Part shown: piece by piece, positions 1-8,003 of the stretch | Layout: each line of letters opens with the position of its first letter | Position numbering within the stretch: the stretch's first letter is position 1 | DNA from: Treponema sp. | GTDB taxonomy: Bacteria > Spirochaetota > Spirochaetia > Treponematales > Treponemataceae | Length of the DNA: 22,288 nucleotides | Direction of reading: 5' to 3' | Assembly: GCA_016297415.1 (NCBI GenBank) | Contig: JAEDGQ010000024.1 | Span: forward strand, 1-22,288 | Made by a program: the position numbers and the translations under genes | Notes under the pieces: model-generated | What the model saw: the letters and a program-made list of their open reading frames with translations, nothing else | Databases searched by the model: none | What the model was told of the DNA's origin: nothing

Positions 1-36
1 GTTGTGGTTTGATTTCTAATTCGGAAGTAAAATAAT
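1..36 (+). CRISPR. Type II-C CRISPR repeat (single unit at window edge)
   Basis: Bases 1-17 pair with the tracrRNA anti-repeat at 5205-5221 as a continuous 17-bp duplex with two G-U wobbles, and a few more pairs follow after one mismatch. This identifies the unit as a repeat and puts the crRNA strand on plus, facing the cas genes. It opens with GTTGTGG, like many II-C repeats. The end at 36 assumes the usual 36-nt length. The expected mirror-image end (CCACAAC-like) is not seen, so this may be a degenerate terminal repeat or the length may differ. No second repeat or spacer lies in the window; the array must extend leftward. Confidence 0.75.
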
Positions 37-89
37 GTGAGTTCTCTAACTCATTATATTTTATGTAATTACTTTTGTTTTACTTCATT

Positions 90-138
90 AAAAAGAGGGA
101 ATATCTGAATAAAAAATCAGGTATTTCCTCTTTTTTTT
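90..138. terminator. Bidirectional terminator between cas2 and the CRISPR array
   Basis: Arms 91-108 and 117-134 form an 18-bp stem in which two positions are wobbles or mismatches depending on the strand. The loop is 8 nt. A T-run follows on plus (131-138) and an A-run precedes the left arm (T-run on minus). It can end both crRNA transcription from the left and the cas9-cas1-cas2 mRNA from the right, which converge here. The stretch 37-89 is AT-rich with nothing else recognisable. Confidence 0.85.
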
Positions 139-475
139 AAAATAATTCCAGTTGTGACGGTACTTTTTCTTTTTTTTGCGGTATTTTTCCCATAAAAGTC
201 TGTATTTCGCCAAACTGTTTGTCAGTGAATTTCAATATACTCACTGTACCTTCTCTGGGAAGAAAGTCTTTGATTCTTCGAGTATGTACTTCGCAAGCTT
301 CAGCACTGCCACAAAATCTTTTATAAACACTAAACTGCATCATTTCAAAACCATCGTCCAGAAGCTGTTTTCTAAAAGATGAAGCCCTTTTACGCTGAGC
401 AGGAGTATTTGTCGGAAGATCAAATAAACAGAATATCCACATTATTCTATACGCATTAAACCTGTCATAACTCAT
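137..475 (-). CDS. cas2: CRISPR-associated endonuclease Cas2
   Basis: A 112-aa Cas2 of the type II kind. Two Cas2 subunits form the core that bridges Cas1 dimers in the spacer-integration complex. The ferredoxin-like fold starts with the strand ending in FDLPT, where Asp19 is the conserved acidic residue. The preceding RFNAYRIMW is typical of type II-C Cas2 N-termini and supports the ATG at 475. The start lies one base after the cas1 stop, so the pair are almost certainly translationally coupled. It is the last gene of the cas operon and its stop overlaps the T-run of the convergent terminator. Length is normal for the family (about 100-115 aa). I see no frameshift or missing residue. Confidence 0.95.
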   Translation of the reverse strand: MSYDRFNAYRIMWIFCLFDLPTNTPAQRKRASSFRKQLLDDGFEMMQFSVYKRFCGSAEACEVHTRRIKDFLPREGTVSILKFTDKQFGEIQTFMGKIPQKKEKVPSQLELF

Positions 476-476
476 A

Positions 477-1364
477 TTAAATAAAGACCGGTAAAACTAA
501 ATTTGTTTCTTCCCCAGCAAATACTTTTGCAAGTGAAGCCGTTGTCATTGTTAAAGCAACCATAAGCGGACGCTTTACCTTTCCTATTTTTACATCCCTC
601 GTTAAAACCTGTAGAACTTTTTTCTTGAATTCCTGTGTTACTTCCTCTTCATCACAGCAATTAATGTATTCCATAACTTCATCGTCAATAAAAGGTCTGT
701 ATGGTTCCATTATGTCATCAGCCAGACAATAGGCATTATATTTATTATGATGGTTAATTCCTAACGTTGGTAAAAGTCCAGATCCGACTATAGCTCTTGC
801 AACTGCCGCTCTCAAAATGGCATATCCATAATTTAAATAATTATTAGGCCAAATACCAAATCTATCTCTATACCAGTCTTTACCCATTAAACTTTCCCAG
901 TATAATTTTGCTGCATAACCTTCTCTATTTGTAGAGTCTCCAGTTTTGACATTTCTGGCGCTTTCAAAAAGCTTATCTGCTTTTTTCCCATATTTTTCAA
1001 GTAAACTTCCCTGATTTGCTATTTTACTTTCTATAACCTGTTTCCAGCATTTCTTTTTTACAGGAAGCTTTGCTTTTATTTGATTAGAAAAAAGTTGTGA
1101 TTGAATGGTATTTGTATCCAAGGGAAGGTTCATTGAAAAAGGAAGGTGTTTATCGTTACAGAAAACGACTGCTGCATTATTTTCCGTCAAAGCGTTTATC
1201 AACGGGACAGTTATCATAATCTGACTGTTATCGATTACGACAAAACCAATATCTTCTACAGGTACAGTAGACTCGTCTTCTGTCTGAGGATATTTTACTA
1301 CAAGCTGTTTGTTTTTAAGACTTAAACAAACAGTATTCGAGAAAAACAATGTCCGTTTAATCAT
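477..1364 (-). CDS. cas1: CRISPR-associated endonuclease/integrase Cas1 (type II)
   Basis: A 295-aa Cas1, the catalytic subunit that inserts new spacers with Cas2. The N-terminal beta domain leads to a helical catalytic domain with the three metal-binding residues Glu148 (in NREGYAAK), His205 (in GINHHNKYN) and Glu220 (in LADDIMEPYRP). The last motif is the family hallmark. Length matches type II Cas1. The gene follows cas9 after 40 bp and abuts cas2. Shine-Dalgarno pairing at the ATG is weak. The start codon lies in the loop of a 13-bp hairpin (1349-1399), which may affect its translation. No csn2 or cas4 follows, which fits subtype II-C. Confidence 0.96.
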   Translation of the reverse strand: MIKRTLFFSNTVCLSLKNKQLVVKYPQTEDESTVPVEDIGFVVIDNSQIMITVPLINALTENNAAVVFCNDKHLPFSMNLPLDTNTIQSQLFSNQIKAKLPVKKKCWKQVIESKIANQGSLLEKYGKKADKLFESARNVKTGDSTNREGYAAKLYWESLMGKDWYRDRFGIWPNNYLNYGYAILRAAVARAIVGSGLLPTLGINHHNKYNAYCLADDIMEPYRPFIDDEVMEYINCCDEEEVTQEFKKKVLQVLTRDVKIGKVKRPLMVALTMTTASLAKVFAGEETNLVLPVFI

Positions 1365-1399
1365 ACTTACTTATCGGTTAAATATAATCAAACGGACAT
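1349..1399 (-). promoter_or_regulatory. cas9-cas1 junction hairpin with the cas1 start codon in its loop
   Basis: Arms 1349-1361 and 1387-1399 contain ATGTCCGTTT and AAACGGACAT. In minus-strand RNA all 13 positions pair, one as G-U. The 25-nt loop (1362-1386) contains the cas1 ATG (1362-1364) and its poor ribosome-binding region, and the 3' arm covers cas1 codons 2-6. The 5' arm starts six bases after the cas9 stop. There is no T-run, so it is not an intrinsic terminator. It could be an RNase site, a translational control element or a stabilising stem. The pairing is seen; the role is inference. Confidence 0.6.
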
Positions 1400-1404
1400 A
1401 TATT

Positions 1405-4400
1405 TTATTTTTTTACAATTTCTCCAGAAGGACTTATTTCAAAATCAGTTCCCTCCACGAGAAGATGTAATTGATTTACTGATTCCAATCTGAAATCAGC
1501 ATAATCTGTAATTGGGGTTTTAGACTTAAACGCCCATGCCTGAGCTATTGTAATATGTGTCAGTTTTATTCTGCCATCGGCAAGAATTCCTATAACTGTA
1601 TAAATACGCTTTAATAATTCTGTAAAAGGTAACGCAAGAACATCTTCATCTTCAGTCTGTTTTAATATTACAGTCTTACCGATTTTAAGAACTTTGTATA
1701 AATCTAAAGTTAAATCTTTTTTAGTGACAGACTGTTCCCATAATGATTTGCCCTTCTGTTTATTTTTTACAGACTCAAGAAGATTAGATACTACAAAATC
1801 AGCTGTTTCTGCTCCTTTTTTATTTTTTCCCCTGTACAGAGCAATAAAATAGTTTTCGTCATTTACAACATAAGTAAAGTTTTTATAATCATTCTTAGAC
1901 TTGCTCTGATGTTCTTTCAGCATAATTGGATTTGAAGGTTTTGCCTTAACTCTGATTCGTCTTGCATAAACTTCTTTACCATTCTTTTTGTGAGGTAACA
2001 AAATACCATTCTGCTGTATGTCAGCAATTGACTGTATACCATTTGAAAGGTTATTTACAAAAGCATCTCTGATTCCTTTATCAATAATTTCATCAGCAGA
2101 TTTTTCACTTAGAGTTTCACAAGACACTCTCTGAACAAAGATTCTTTTTGATTCAGCACCTTTTTCTGGTGGAGTCATAATACATCCATACACAGTATCT
2201 TTATGCAATGAACCTCTGGCAGTTGCACCCTTTATATAAACAGTATGCCCATTTTTAATAACAGGCTTACCGTCTCTGCCCCGTAATATTTTTTTTGACT
2301 GCCTGAGTGAGTTATCATCCACAAAATGCTTAGGCACAATATTATGCACCGCTTCCAGAACATCTTCTGCAAAAGATTCCCATGGTTTATCAAATTTTAA
2401 GTGCGCTCCATCAGAACTTTTTCTGATAACTTCACAAAGCAAATTAAATTTTGATCTATTTACACAGGCAATTGTAAGAGCATCAACAATGTGATGGTAA
2501 TAATCAGATCTGTCTTTCTTTTCTGTTCTATCCAGAAGTCCCCACTGTCGCTTAAATAAATCTGTCATAGAACCATTTACTGGCTGTACATAATCAAATA
2601 CAGATTTTAAATATGACAGGGCAAACTTTGTAATAAGTCTTGTATCATTAAGCTGACTGTGCTTAAAACCTGAAGTTACTTGTGTTGTTGTAAATCTTCT
2701 TAACTTACCTTTGTAATAGTCAAGTTCAAGCTGTGCCTTATGACGTTTTACAATGCGCATATCTTTAACAGCTGGATCCATATAAACTCCACCTTTTGTA
2801 AAGTTTGCTTCAATTGTTCTAAGACAAGAATCAATGGCATCCGCATAATAACGCTGAAATCTTGCATTAATTACTTCATAATCTGCAAGTTCCGAAGGTA
2901 TATGCTGTTTTTTTACTTTTCTGTTAAATTCGCTGTCACACAATGTAAGATTCTCAAGAGAATCATCATAAGACAAACTTCTTGGCACAGTATGTTCAAA
3001 ATCAAATTTCGGACAATCCCCAAACAAATCAGTTATGCTGATATGCTTTCCTGTATAAGGGCATTCTTCTTTTTGTTCTTTCCATAATCTGAATTTTTTA
3101 ATATCTGAATCAGTAGGAACAATTTCAAAGCCGCTTTCTTTACATAATTCTATTATCTGCTTTCTGTATTTTTCGTTATTGTCATTATTAGCTTTTTGAA
3201 ATTCTTCAATTGCTTTACGCCAGTTTTTATCGTTTACATCTGTTGCAAGTTCAACATTTATACGGGTGTTATCATCTATTTCCCCGGTCTTTATCAGATG
3301 ATTAATCAGCTTTCTTAACTGATGCAAAGCACGCATAGCCACAGGATTTCTGACACTCATTGTTCGAGGAGAACCTAGATATTTGTGACCATCTTCACAC
3401 GAAACAGGACCTTCAAACTGATAATCAGTATCTGAAGGATGATAAAGTTTCTGATTCTTTTTAATTTGCCATCCTTTAGAATTAATAAAATCAATTATCT
3501 GATCATCAGTTCTAAGCATCTGATATTTATAATTATTTACTTTGTTTGATACGGCAATCTTTAATATATCTTCTATTTTTTCAATTATTTCATTTGTTAT
3601 TGAACTTTGCTTATCAGCTGCAAAGTCATTCCACTTCTTTTTTCCGTAAATGTCAAAAATCTGTTCCTGTACTACAGCCTTATTCCACTGCTCTGAACGG
3701 AAATCATGCTCATGGTCCTTAAATATTTTATCCAGGCAGGAATTTGCAATAGTTAATACAGTATTCTTTTCTTTCAATGTATTTGAAATTTCTACAACTG
3801 CATTTTCAATTTCTTCAGCATTTTTATCAAATATTTCCTGCCCTATCATTGTTGGAATATTTGCGAGGAAAACTGCTGTTGAATACATATAGCCTTTTCT
3901 CAAGAAAGGAAGTATTTTACGGATAGCTTTTAAACTGAGATTTGCATACCCCTGCTGTAAATGAATTGAAGCAAATCTTTTTGTCTGTTCTCCATCCAGA
4001 TTTAACTTGTTTAATGCAAATTCGAGAAGTTTCTCTTCATCATCAAAATCAAACAAAACATGCCAGATATCATATATGTCATATCTGCCAATTTCTGTTT
4101 TCTTCCAGTTATCCCCAAAAACATTTTTAAGACCTGTGCTTACAGGACATCCGGAAACATTTGTGTCATTTCTGTAATTAAACTTCCAGTATGATTTTTT
4201 ACCTGCAAGTTTTTTAAAAATATCTTCAAAATTAAAAGAAGTTTTACTTCTAAAAAACAAAGGAATTATAGAATTTTTTTCCTCTTCAGATAAAAACTCC
4301 ATTGGCTGATTATCGTCTTCACTAGAATTTCTAGAAACTTTAATAGTATTAATAAAAGACAGCATTCTGAATTCTTCAAACTCAAAATGCGAAACAGGAC

Positions 4401-5157
4401 ATCTTGTTTTATCTGTTTCTAAAGTACATTTACCAACCAGAAATTTCTGCGATTTCAGTTTACGCTGGTAAAAAATTGCATTATATAAATCTTTTTTTAA
4501 TTCTTCTGAAATATTCTGTACTTCGCAGATTTTATTGAATTCTTCCTCATAGTGAAGTTTTCGAGAAGTATATTTTCCACGTACTTTTTCTCCCTGCTGT
4601 TTTAATTCATAAAAGTACTGTCCAAGAGTCTTTTCACCTTTTATAGCTGACAATTCATCAATTTGTGTACTTACTTTTCCATCTGCTGCCTTTGTAGTTT
4701 CTTTACGATTACTTAAAAAACCACGTCTTTGTACAATATGATAAAGTGCACGACCTATTTCATGTTTTTCAGCTTTAGTTTCAACACATTTTTTTCTAAG
4801 ATAATATGGTTCCCAGTTATTATCTTCATCTGTATGATACCATTTCTTAAAGTCTTCAGAAGAAGGATAAATTTTTTCACTCTTCCATTTTTCAAGTTCC
4901 TCAATTGATAAAGGACACATTCCATTATTAATCAAAACTCTTAATGTATTATACTTACGAAGTTTTCTTCTAAACTTCAAACGACGGGCAAGTCTATATC
5001 CTGTTCTTTCAGCAGCTTTAGAACTTTCTTTTCCTTTTTCTTTTTTTACACCTTCAGGAAAAATATAAACTCCACATTTTTGAATTGTCGAATCAGATTC
5101 ATTAACAATTCCCCATCCAATTGAATTAGTTCCAATATCAAGACCTAAAACTTTCAT
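1405..5157 (-). CDS. cas9: CRISPR-associated endonuclease Cas9 (subtype II-C)
   Basis: A 1250-aa RNA-guided DNA endonuclease that cuts both target strands using crRNA and tracrRNA. RuvC-I is at the N-terminus (LGLDIGTNSIGW, Asp7), followed by an Arg-rich bridge helix (about 51-75), a long recognition lobe, RuvC-II (INVELATD, Glu636), the HNH domain (FEHTVPRS, His722, with Asn736 and Asn745), RuvC-III (HHIVDAL, His889 and Asp892) and a C-terminal PAM-interacting region (about 1000-1250). The HNH spacing of 14 and 9 residues equals that of SpCas9 H840/N854/N863, so both nucleases look intact. The HNH wording (EHTVPRS...LENLTLCDS) recalls the large II-C Cas9s of Bacteroidetes. AAGGAG lies 10 bases before the ATG. 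A weak promoter (TTGATT at 5208-5213, CATTAT at 5186-5191) would overlap the divergent tracrRNA gene. The PAM cannot be read from the sequence. Confidence 0.97.
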   Translation of the reverse strand: MKVLGLDIGTNSIGWGIVNESDSTIQKCGVYIFPEGVKKEKGKESSKAAERTGYRLARRLKFRRKLRKYNTLRVLINNGMCPLSIEELEKWKSEKIYPSSEDFKKWYHTDEDNNWEPYYLRKKCVETKAEKHEIGRALYHIVQRRGFLSNRKETTKAADGKVSTQIDELSAIKGEKTLGQYFYELKQQGEKVRGKYTSRKLHYEEEFNKICEVQNISEELKKDLYNAIFYQRKLKSQKFLVGKCTLETDKTRCPVSHFEFEEFRMLSFINTIKVSRNSSEDDNQPMEFLSEEEKNSIIPLFFRSKTSFNFEDIFKKLAGKKSYWKFNYRNDTNVSGCPVSTGLKNVFGDNWKKTEIGRYDIYDIWHVLFDFDDEEKLLEFALNKLNLDGEQTKRFASIHLQQGYANLSLKAIRKILPFLRKGYMYSTAVFLANIPTMIGQEIFDKNAEEIENAVVEISNTLKEKNTVLTIANSCLDKIFKDHEHDFRSEQWNKAVVQEQIFDIYGKKKWNDFAADKQSSITNEIIEKIEDILKIAVSNKVNNYKYQMLRTDDQIIDFINSKGWQIKKNQKLYHPSDTDYQFEGPVSCEDGHKYLGSPRTMSVRNPVAMRALHQLRKLINHLIKTGEIDDNTRINVELATDVNDKNWRKAIEEFQKANNDNNEKYRKQIIELCKESGFEIVPTDSDIKKFRLWKEQKEECPYTGKHISITDLFGDCPKFDFEHTVPRSLSYDDSLENLTLCDSEFNRKVKKQHIPSELADYEVINARFQRYYADAIDSCLRTIEANFTKGGVYMDPAVKDMRIVKRHKAQLELDYYKGKLRRFTTTQVTSGFKHSQLNDTRLITKFALSYLKSVFDYVQPVNGSMTDLFKRQWGLLDRTEKKDRSDYYHHIVDALTIACVNRSKFNLLCEVIRKSSDGAHLKFDKPWESFAEDVLEAVHNIVPKHFVDDNSLRQSKKILRGRDGKPVIKNGHTVYIKGATARGSLHKDTVYGCIMTPPEKGAESKRIFVQRVSCETLSEKSADEIIDKGIRDAFVNNLSNGIQSIADIQQNGILLPHKKNGKEVYARRIRVKAKPSNPIMLKEHQSKSKNDYKNFTYVVNDENYFIALYRGKNKKGAETADFVVSNLLESVKNKQKGKSLWEQSVTKKDLTLDLYKVLKIGKTVILKQTEDEDVLALPFTELLKRIYTVIGILADGRIKLTHITIAQAWAFKSKTPITDYADFRLESVNQLHLLVEGTDFEISPSGEIVKK

Positions 5158-5169
5158 ATAAGAAACTCC

Positions 5170-5198
5170 TTGCTACAAAAGAAAGATAATGCTATATT
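5170..5198 (+). promoter_or_regulatory. tracrRNA promoter
   Basis: TTGCTA (5170-5175) and TATATT (5193-5198) are separated by exactly 17 bases and match the sigma-70 hexamers at 4/6 and 5/6. The predicted transcription start, near 5205, is the first base of the anti-repeat, which supports the assignment. It faces away from cas9 and its -35 box overlaps the cas9 ribosome-binding site. Confidence 0.7.
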
Positions 5199-5204
5199 TA
5201 AATC

Positions 5205-5280
5205 AGAAATCAAATCACAATAAGGCTAAATGCCGAAGTCATTTGACTACAGTCCCGCATACTCTGTGGGACTTTTTTTT
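5205..5280 (+). ncRNA. tracrRNA
   Basis: The trans-activating RNA that pairs with crRNA repeats and is bound by Cas9. From 5': the anti-repeat 5205-5221 pairs with repeat bases 1-17 (15 Watson-Crick pairs and two wobbles). Next come a short hairpin GGC/GCC (5224-5226 with 5232-5234), a 4-bp hairpin AGTC/GACT (5237-5240 with 5245-5248), and a 9-bp terminator stem (5251-5259 with 5265-5273) followed by T8. At about 75 nt it is compact, as expected for II-C. It is divergent from cas9 and encoded on the same strand as the crRNAs. Confidence 0.88.
5251..5280 (+). terminator. Intrinsic terminator of tracrRNA
   Basis: A 9-bp stem AGTCCCGCA/TGTGGGACT with one G-U pair and a 5-nt loop is followed by an uninterrupted T-run ending at 5280. 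It probably also forms the last structural hairpin of the mature tracrRNA. Confidence 0.9.
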
Positions 5281-5401
5281 ATTATAACACCAGATCCTTT
5301 TTTTTGTATTTTCATTTAATTAATTATAGAACATACAACTCTCAAAAAATGAGAAAATCTTTTTTTATTAAAATAATTCTTCATTTCAGCACAACGCCAA
5401 A
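5281..5401. other. AT-rich intergenic stretch
   Basis: The stretch between the tracrRNA terminator and the GC-rich module at 5402. It holds several homopolymer runs and a weak TCTCA/TGAGA hairpin near 5341-5356. I see no open reading frame, promoter pair or repeat unit that I could support. Confidence 0.4.
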
Positions 5402-5545
5402 ACTCGTCTATTTACGTGTGCACATTCTGCCCGCGGCCTGACGCTTCGCGTTAGGGATGGTAGTGGCAGCTTGCTGGTGTGCAGCACCGGAGGCGAATGC
5501 CGGAGCCACGGACAGCCCGACGGCAACTTGTTGCCGGAACGCCCT
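5402..5545 (+). repeat. GC-rich structured module, copy E1, at the PL9 stop codon
   Basis: One of five related modules. It starts with ACTCGTCTATTTACGTGTGC, shared with copy E2 at 9186 apart from one base. It then has a TTAGGGATGGTAGTGG block, a GGTG/CACC hairpin in the variable slot, the hairpin GGC-GAAT-GCC (5492-5501), and the terminal hairpin CGGCAAC-TT-GTTGCCG (5521-5536) before an ACGCCC end. That end lies one base from the complement of the PL9 stop codon (5546-5548). It contrasts sharply in GC content with the flanking AT-rich DNA. It has no coding potential I would support. Confidence 0.75.
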
Positions 5546-6979
5546 TTAATTCTTTATGCCTGTAATTGTGTTTCTGTTTCCTTTTAAAAATCCAAGGTGA
5601 TCGGCGGCTCTTTCTTCGCTGGCCCAGCAATTGAGAATGTAACAGTCATTTCCGCCCGATCTGTTTAGAGCGTAGTTTTGTGATCTGAGGGTTGTTTTTC
5701 CGTATTGCAGCAGATTTGCGCCATTGTAGCCAGACCAGCAGTTTTCCAGATAAATTGAACCGTACTGATTGTTTCTGTCAAAGCCTACTCCGCTGTTTCC
5801 TGCGTTTCCGTATGCAATGCAACCTTTTAAATACTGTGGGTGAGGATTGTCTGCTTTTTCGGCGTCTGTACTTCCTCCGCCCAGCTTAAAGCCGTTTCCG
5901 TTTGCACATTCTGCCCAGGCTTTTTTTGTGGTGCGATTCAGGCCGTTATATCTGGCAATGCAGTTTACAAAAGTACAGCTTCCCCTGATATGAAAAAAGT
6001 CCCATCCGTCGTCTGAATTGTATTCGCTGATACAGTTTTCAAAATAGTTTCTGTCTCCTGTACCGCCCTTCATGGCAAAACCATCGGCATTTTCTCCAAG
6101 GTTCCATGGATCGTAGTTGTCGTGGCTGTAACAGTTAAAGAACTTGTTGTCGTGGGGGCCGTCTGTGTAATAAATGCAATCGGGATTTATGTCTGTTGAA
6201 TACTTTAATCCTGAACTGATTTGAAATCCTGAATCTCCGTTAAAGCGTGATTCTACATTTCGGATAATATTGTAATTTCCTTTTACATAACTTGTTTCGT
6301 TGTGGCTCGCATAAATCTGAAGTCCGGAACTGGGCGCATTCTGAATTATAAGGTCTTCCACAATTACATAGTTTGTTGAATTAAGGGAAATGCCTTTGAG
6401 TCTTCCAAGAGCGTCTGACATTTTTCTTACAGAGCCTTCTAATGTTACTTTTCTTAAGGATTCGTCTACATAACTTAAATAGTGTCCGCCCTGATTTGCA
6501 TCATTTTTGTAATAGGCTTTTACAAGTTCAATTGCCTGATTTATTTCTTCCTTTGAATAAGGATTTATTTTTGAAAAATCAAGTATGGCATTATTTACGC
6601 CTTTTACCGTTACACTGGATTTATTTAGAATCAACCGCTCCCGAAAATAAAAAATTCCTTTTGAGCCGTCAAAAACAAGGGTGTCCCCTTCTGTCATATT
6701 TTTTATTATGTTTGCAACTGATTTTCCAGATGAGTCTTCTGCTCCGTAATTGTCACTGGCATAAACTGTGTAAATATTTCCGTTTCTGATGTAATCGGCG
6801 TTATTCACTGCACCGTCTGTACGCTTTCCGTCTTTGTCCTGGAGCTTAAAACCTTCATAAGAATCGAGAACCGGAATATTCACAGTTACATCTGCAGTTG
6901 AATCGCTGCCAGCGTAAGAACATCCTGCTTTGAAAAATGCTAATGTAAATACTGCAATTATCGAAAGACTTTTCTTCAT
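5546..6979 (-). CDS. Pectate lyase, polysaccharide lyase family 9
   Basis: A 477-aa right-handed beta-helix lyase that cleaves polygalacturonate by calcium-assisted beta-elimination. The PL9 fingerprint is complete: ADGF with Asp299, NSDDGWD with Asp323, Asp324 and Asp327 (calcium site), and GNGFKLGG with Lys365 as catalytic base, matching Asp209/233/234/237 and Lys273 of Dickeya Pel9A. The N-terminus is a signal peptide. KAGC at residues 17-20 is an imperfect lipobox (Lys at -3), so it could be a lipoprotein at Cys20 or be cut after SYA (residue 23). It starts 11 bases after the CE8 stop with weak Shine-Dalgarno pairing, so it is the third gene of the hydrolase-CE8-PL9 operon and probably coupled. 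The stop codon adjoins module E1. Confidence 0.9.
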   Translation of the reverse strand: MKKSLSIIAVFTLAFFKAGCSYAGSDSTADVTVNIPVLDSYEGFKLQDKDGKRTDGAVNNADYIRNGNIYTVYASDNYGAEDSSGKSVANIIKNMTEGDTLVFDGSKGIFYFRERLILNKSSVTVKGVNNAILDFSKINPYSKEEINQAIELVKAYYKNDANQGGHYLSYVDESLRKVTLEGSVRKMSDALGRLKGISLNSTNYVIVEDLIIQNAPSSGLQIYASHNETSYVKGNYNIIRNVESRFNGDSGFQISSGLKYSTDINPDCIYYTDGPHDNKFFNCYSHDNYDPWNLGENADGFAMKGGTGDRNYFENCISEYNSDDGWDFFHIRGSCTFVNCIARYNGLNRTTKKAWAECANGNGFKLGGGSTDAEKADNPHPQYLKGCIAYGNAGNSGVGFDRNNQYGSIYLENCWSGYNGANLLQYGKTTLRSQNYALNRSGGNDCYILNCWASEERAADHLGFLKGNRNTITGIKN

Positions 6980-6990
6980 TATATTTTGTC

Positions 6991-7974
6991 TTAAACCATT
7001 GCTGCTGCTTTAAGTTCTTCAGCTTCTTTGTTTGTCATAATATATCCGTGCTGATTCCGGCCACCGGTATCGTCATTACTTCTGTTACCTTCTGCGTCAA
7101 TTCTTTTTGTACCGTATTCACGCCAGCCGTTTTCTTTACAGCCTTTTACCGGCCAGACTGCCCTTGTTCCGTTTTCGTCTGTCCATAATGCACTGTCATA
7201 GTTTTCGTCCAGTGTACAGTCTATAAGGGCAATTGAATCCCAGCGGTCTACGCTATCAACCTTTCCTGTTCCTTGACTGCGGCCAATATAAATATGACTT
7301 CCTTCCGGACGCTTGTCTGCTGTAAAAGTACAGTCTGCAAATACAAAGCCTGGTTTACTGTTTAATGCACGGCTTTGCAATACATAAGCATCTCTTACTC
7401 CGCCTCTGTTGTCTTCTCTTGTATGAATATGACAGTTTTTCCAGACACTTGTATCACAATAACCCCAGATAAAGTCTACATCACCAGTTACATAACAGTT
7501 GTCAAAAAAACTGAAGCCTTTTACATGAATTGTGTCCTGACGGCTTATAAAGCGCATGTTCTGGCAAAGAAGATACCCTGTCTGATTATGAAAGCATAAA
7601 GCTTCTGCCTGATTTCCTAATGCTGCATCATCATTTGTCTTTACATGTGTATTTTCAATTGTAAAGCCACGAAGAGTTACTTCTGCCGCACCCATTCCGA
7701 TTACAAATACAGAGCGGTTTTCTGTGTCTTTATGAAAAGCCTCACAGTTTTCTGCAATGATTACACACTGAGAAGGATCAGTTCCTTCTGGTGTTTCCAT
7801 TATAAGCGGATTTGAAAGATTCCAGGAAATTGTTCCGGGATATGTACCAGGCATTAATGTAATGTGAACTGGTGTGTCGGAATCTATTGTTCCACTTCGC
7901 ACCATATCATTAATTTTCTTAAAAGTCTGAGTAATAATTCCAGTTTCTGTGGGTTTGATTTTTAATTCTAACAT
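6991..7974 (-). CDS. Pectin methylesterase, carbohydrate esterase family 8
   Basis: A 327-aa beta-helix enzyme that removes methyl esters from galacturonate residues. Family motifs in order are GNQAEAL (about 120-126), SRQDTI with Asp147, GDVDFIWG with Asp167 and IGRS with Arg232. Asp147, Asp167 and Arg232 correspond to the catalytic acid, nucleophile and substrate-binding arginine. No signal peptide or membrane segment is present, and the ATG at 7974 is preceded by GGGGAG at good spacing, so the missing leader is not a start-site error. The enzyme is therefore predicted to be cytoplasmic and to act on imported methylated oligomers. It is the middle gene of an operon, 29 bases after the alpha/beta hydrolase and 11 bases before PL9. 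Confidence 0.93.
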   Translation of the reverse strand: MLELKIKPTETGIITQTFKKINDMVRSGTIDSDTPVHITLMPGTYPGTISWNLSNPLIMETPEGTDPSQCVIIAENCEAFHKDTENRSVFVIGMGAAEVTLRGFTIENTHVKTNDDAALGNQAEALCFHNQTGYLLCQNMRFISRQDTIHVKGFSFFDNCYVTGDVDFIWGYCDTSVWKNCHIHTREDNRGGVRDAYVLQSRALNSKPGFVFADCTFTADKRPEGSHIYIGRSQGTGKVDSVDRWDSIALIDCTLDENYDSALWTDENGTRAVWPVKGCKENGWREYGTKRIDAEGNRSNDDTGGRNQHGYIMTNKEAEELKAAAMV

Positions 7975-8003
7975 AACGTCTCCCCAATGGTGTCAGCTTA
8001 TTT

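Noticed and set aside
5158..5545. Extra cas gene (csn2 or cas4) near cas9
   Set aside because: No open frame of the right size or motifs here or between cas1, cas2 and the array; the space is filled by the tracrRNA and module E1.
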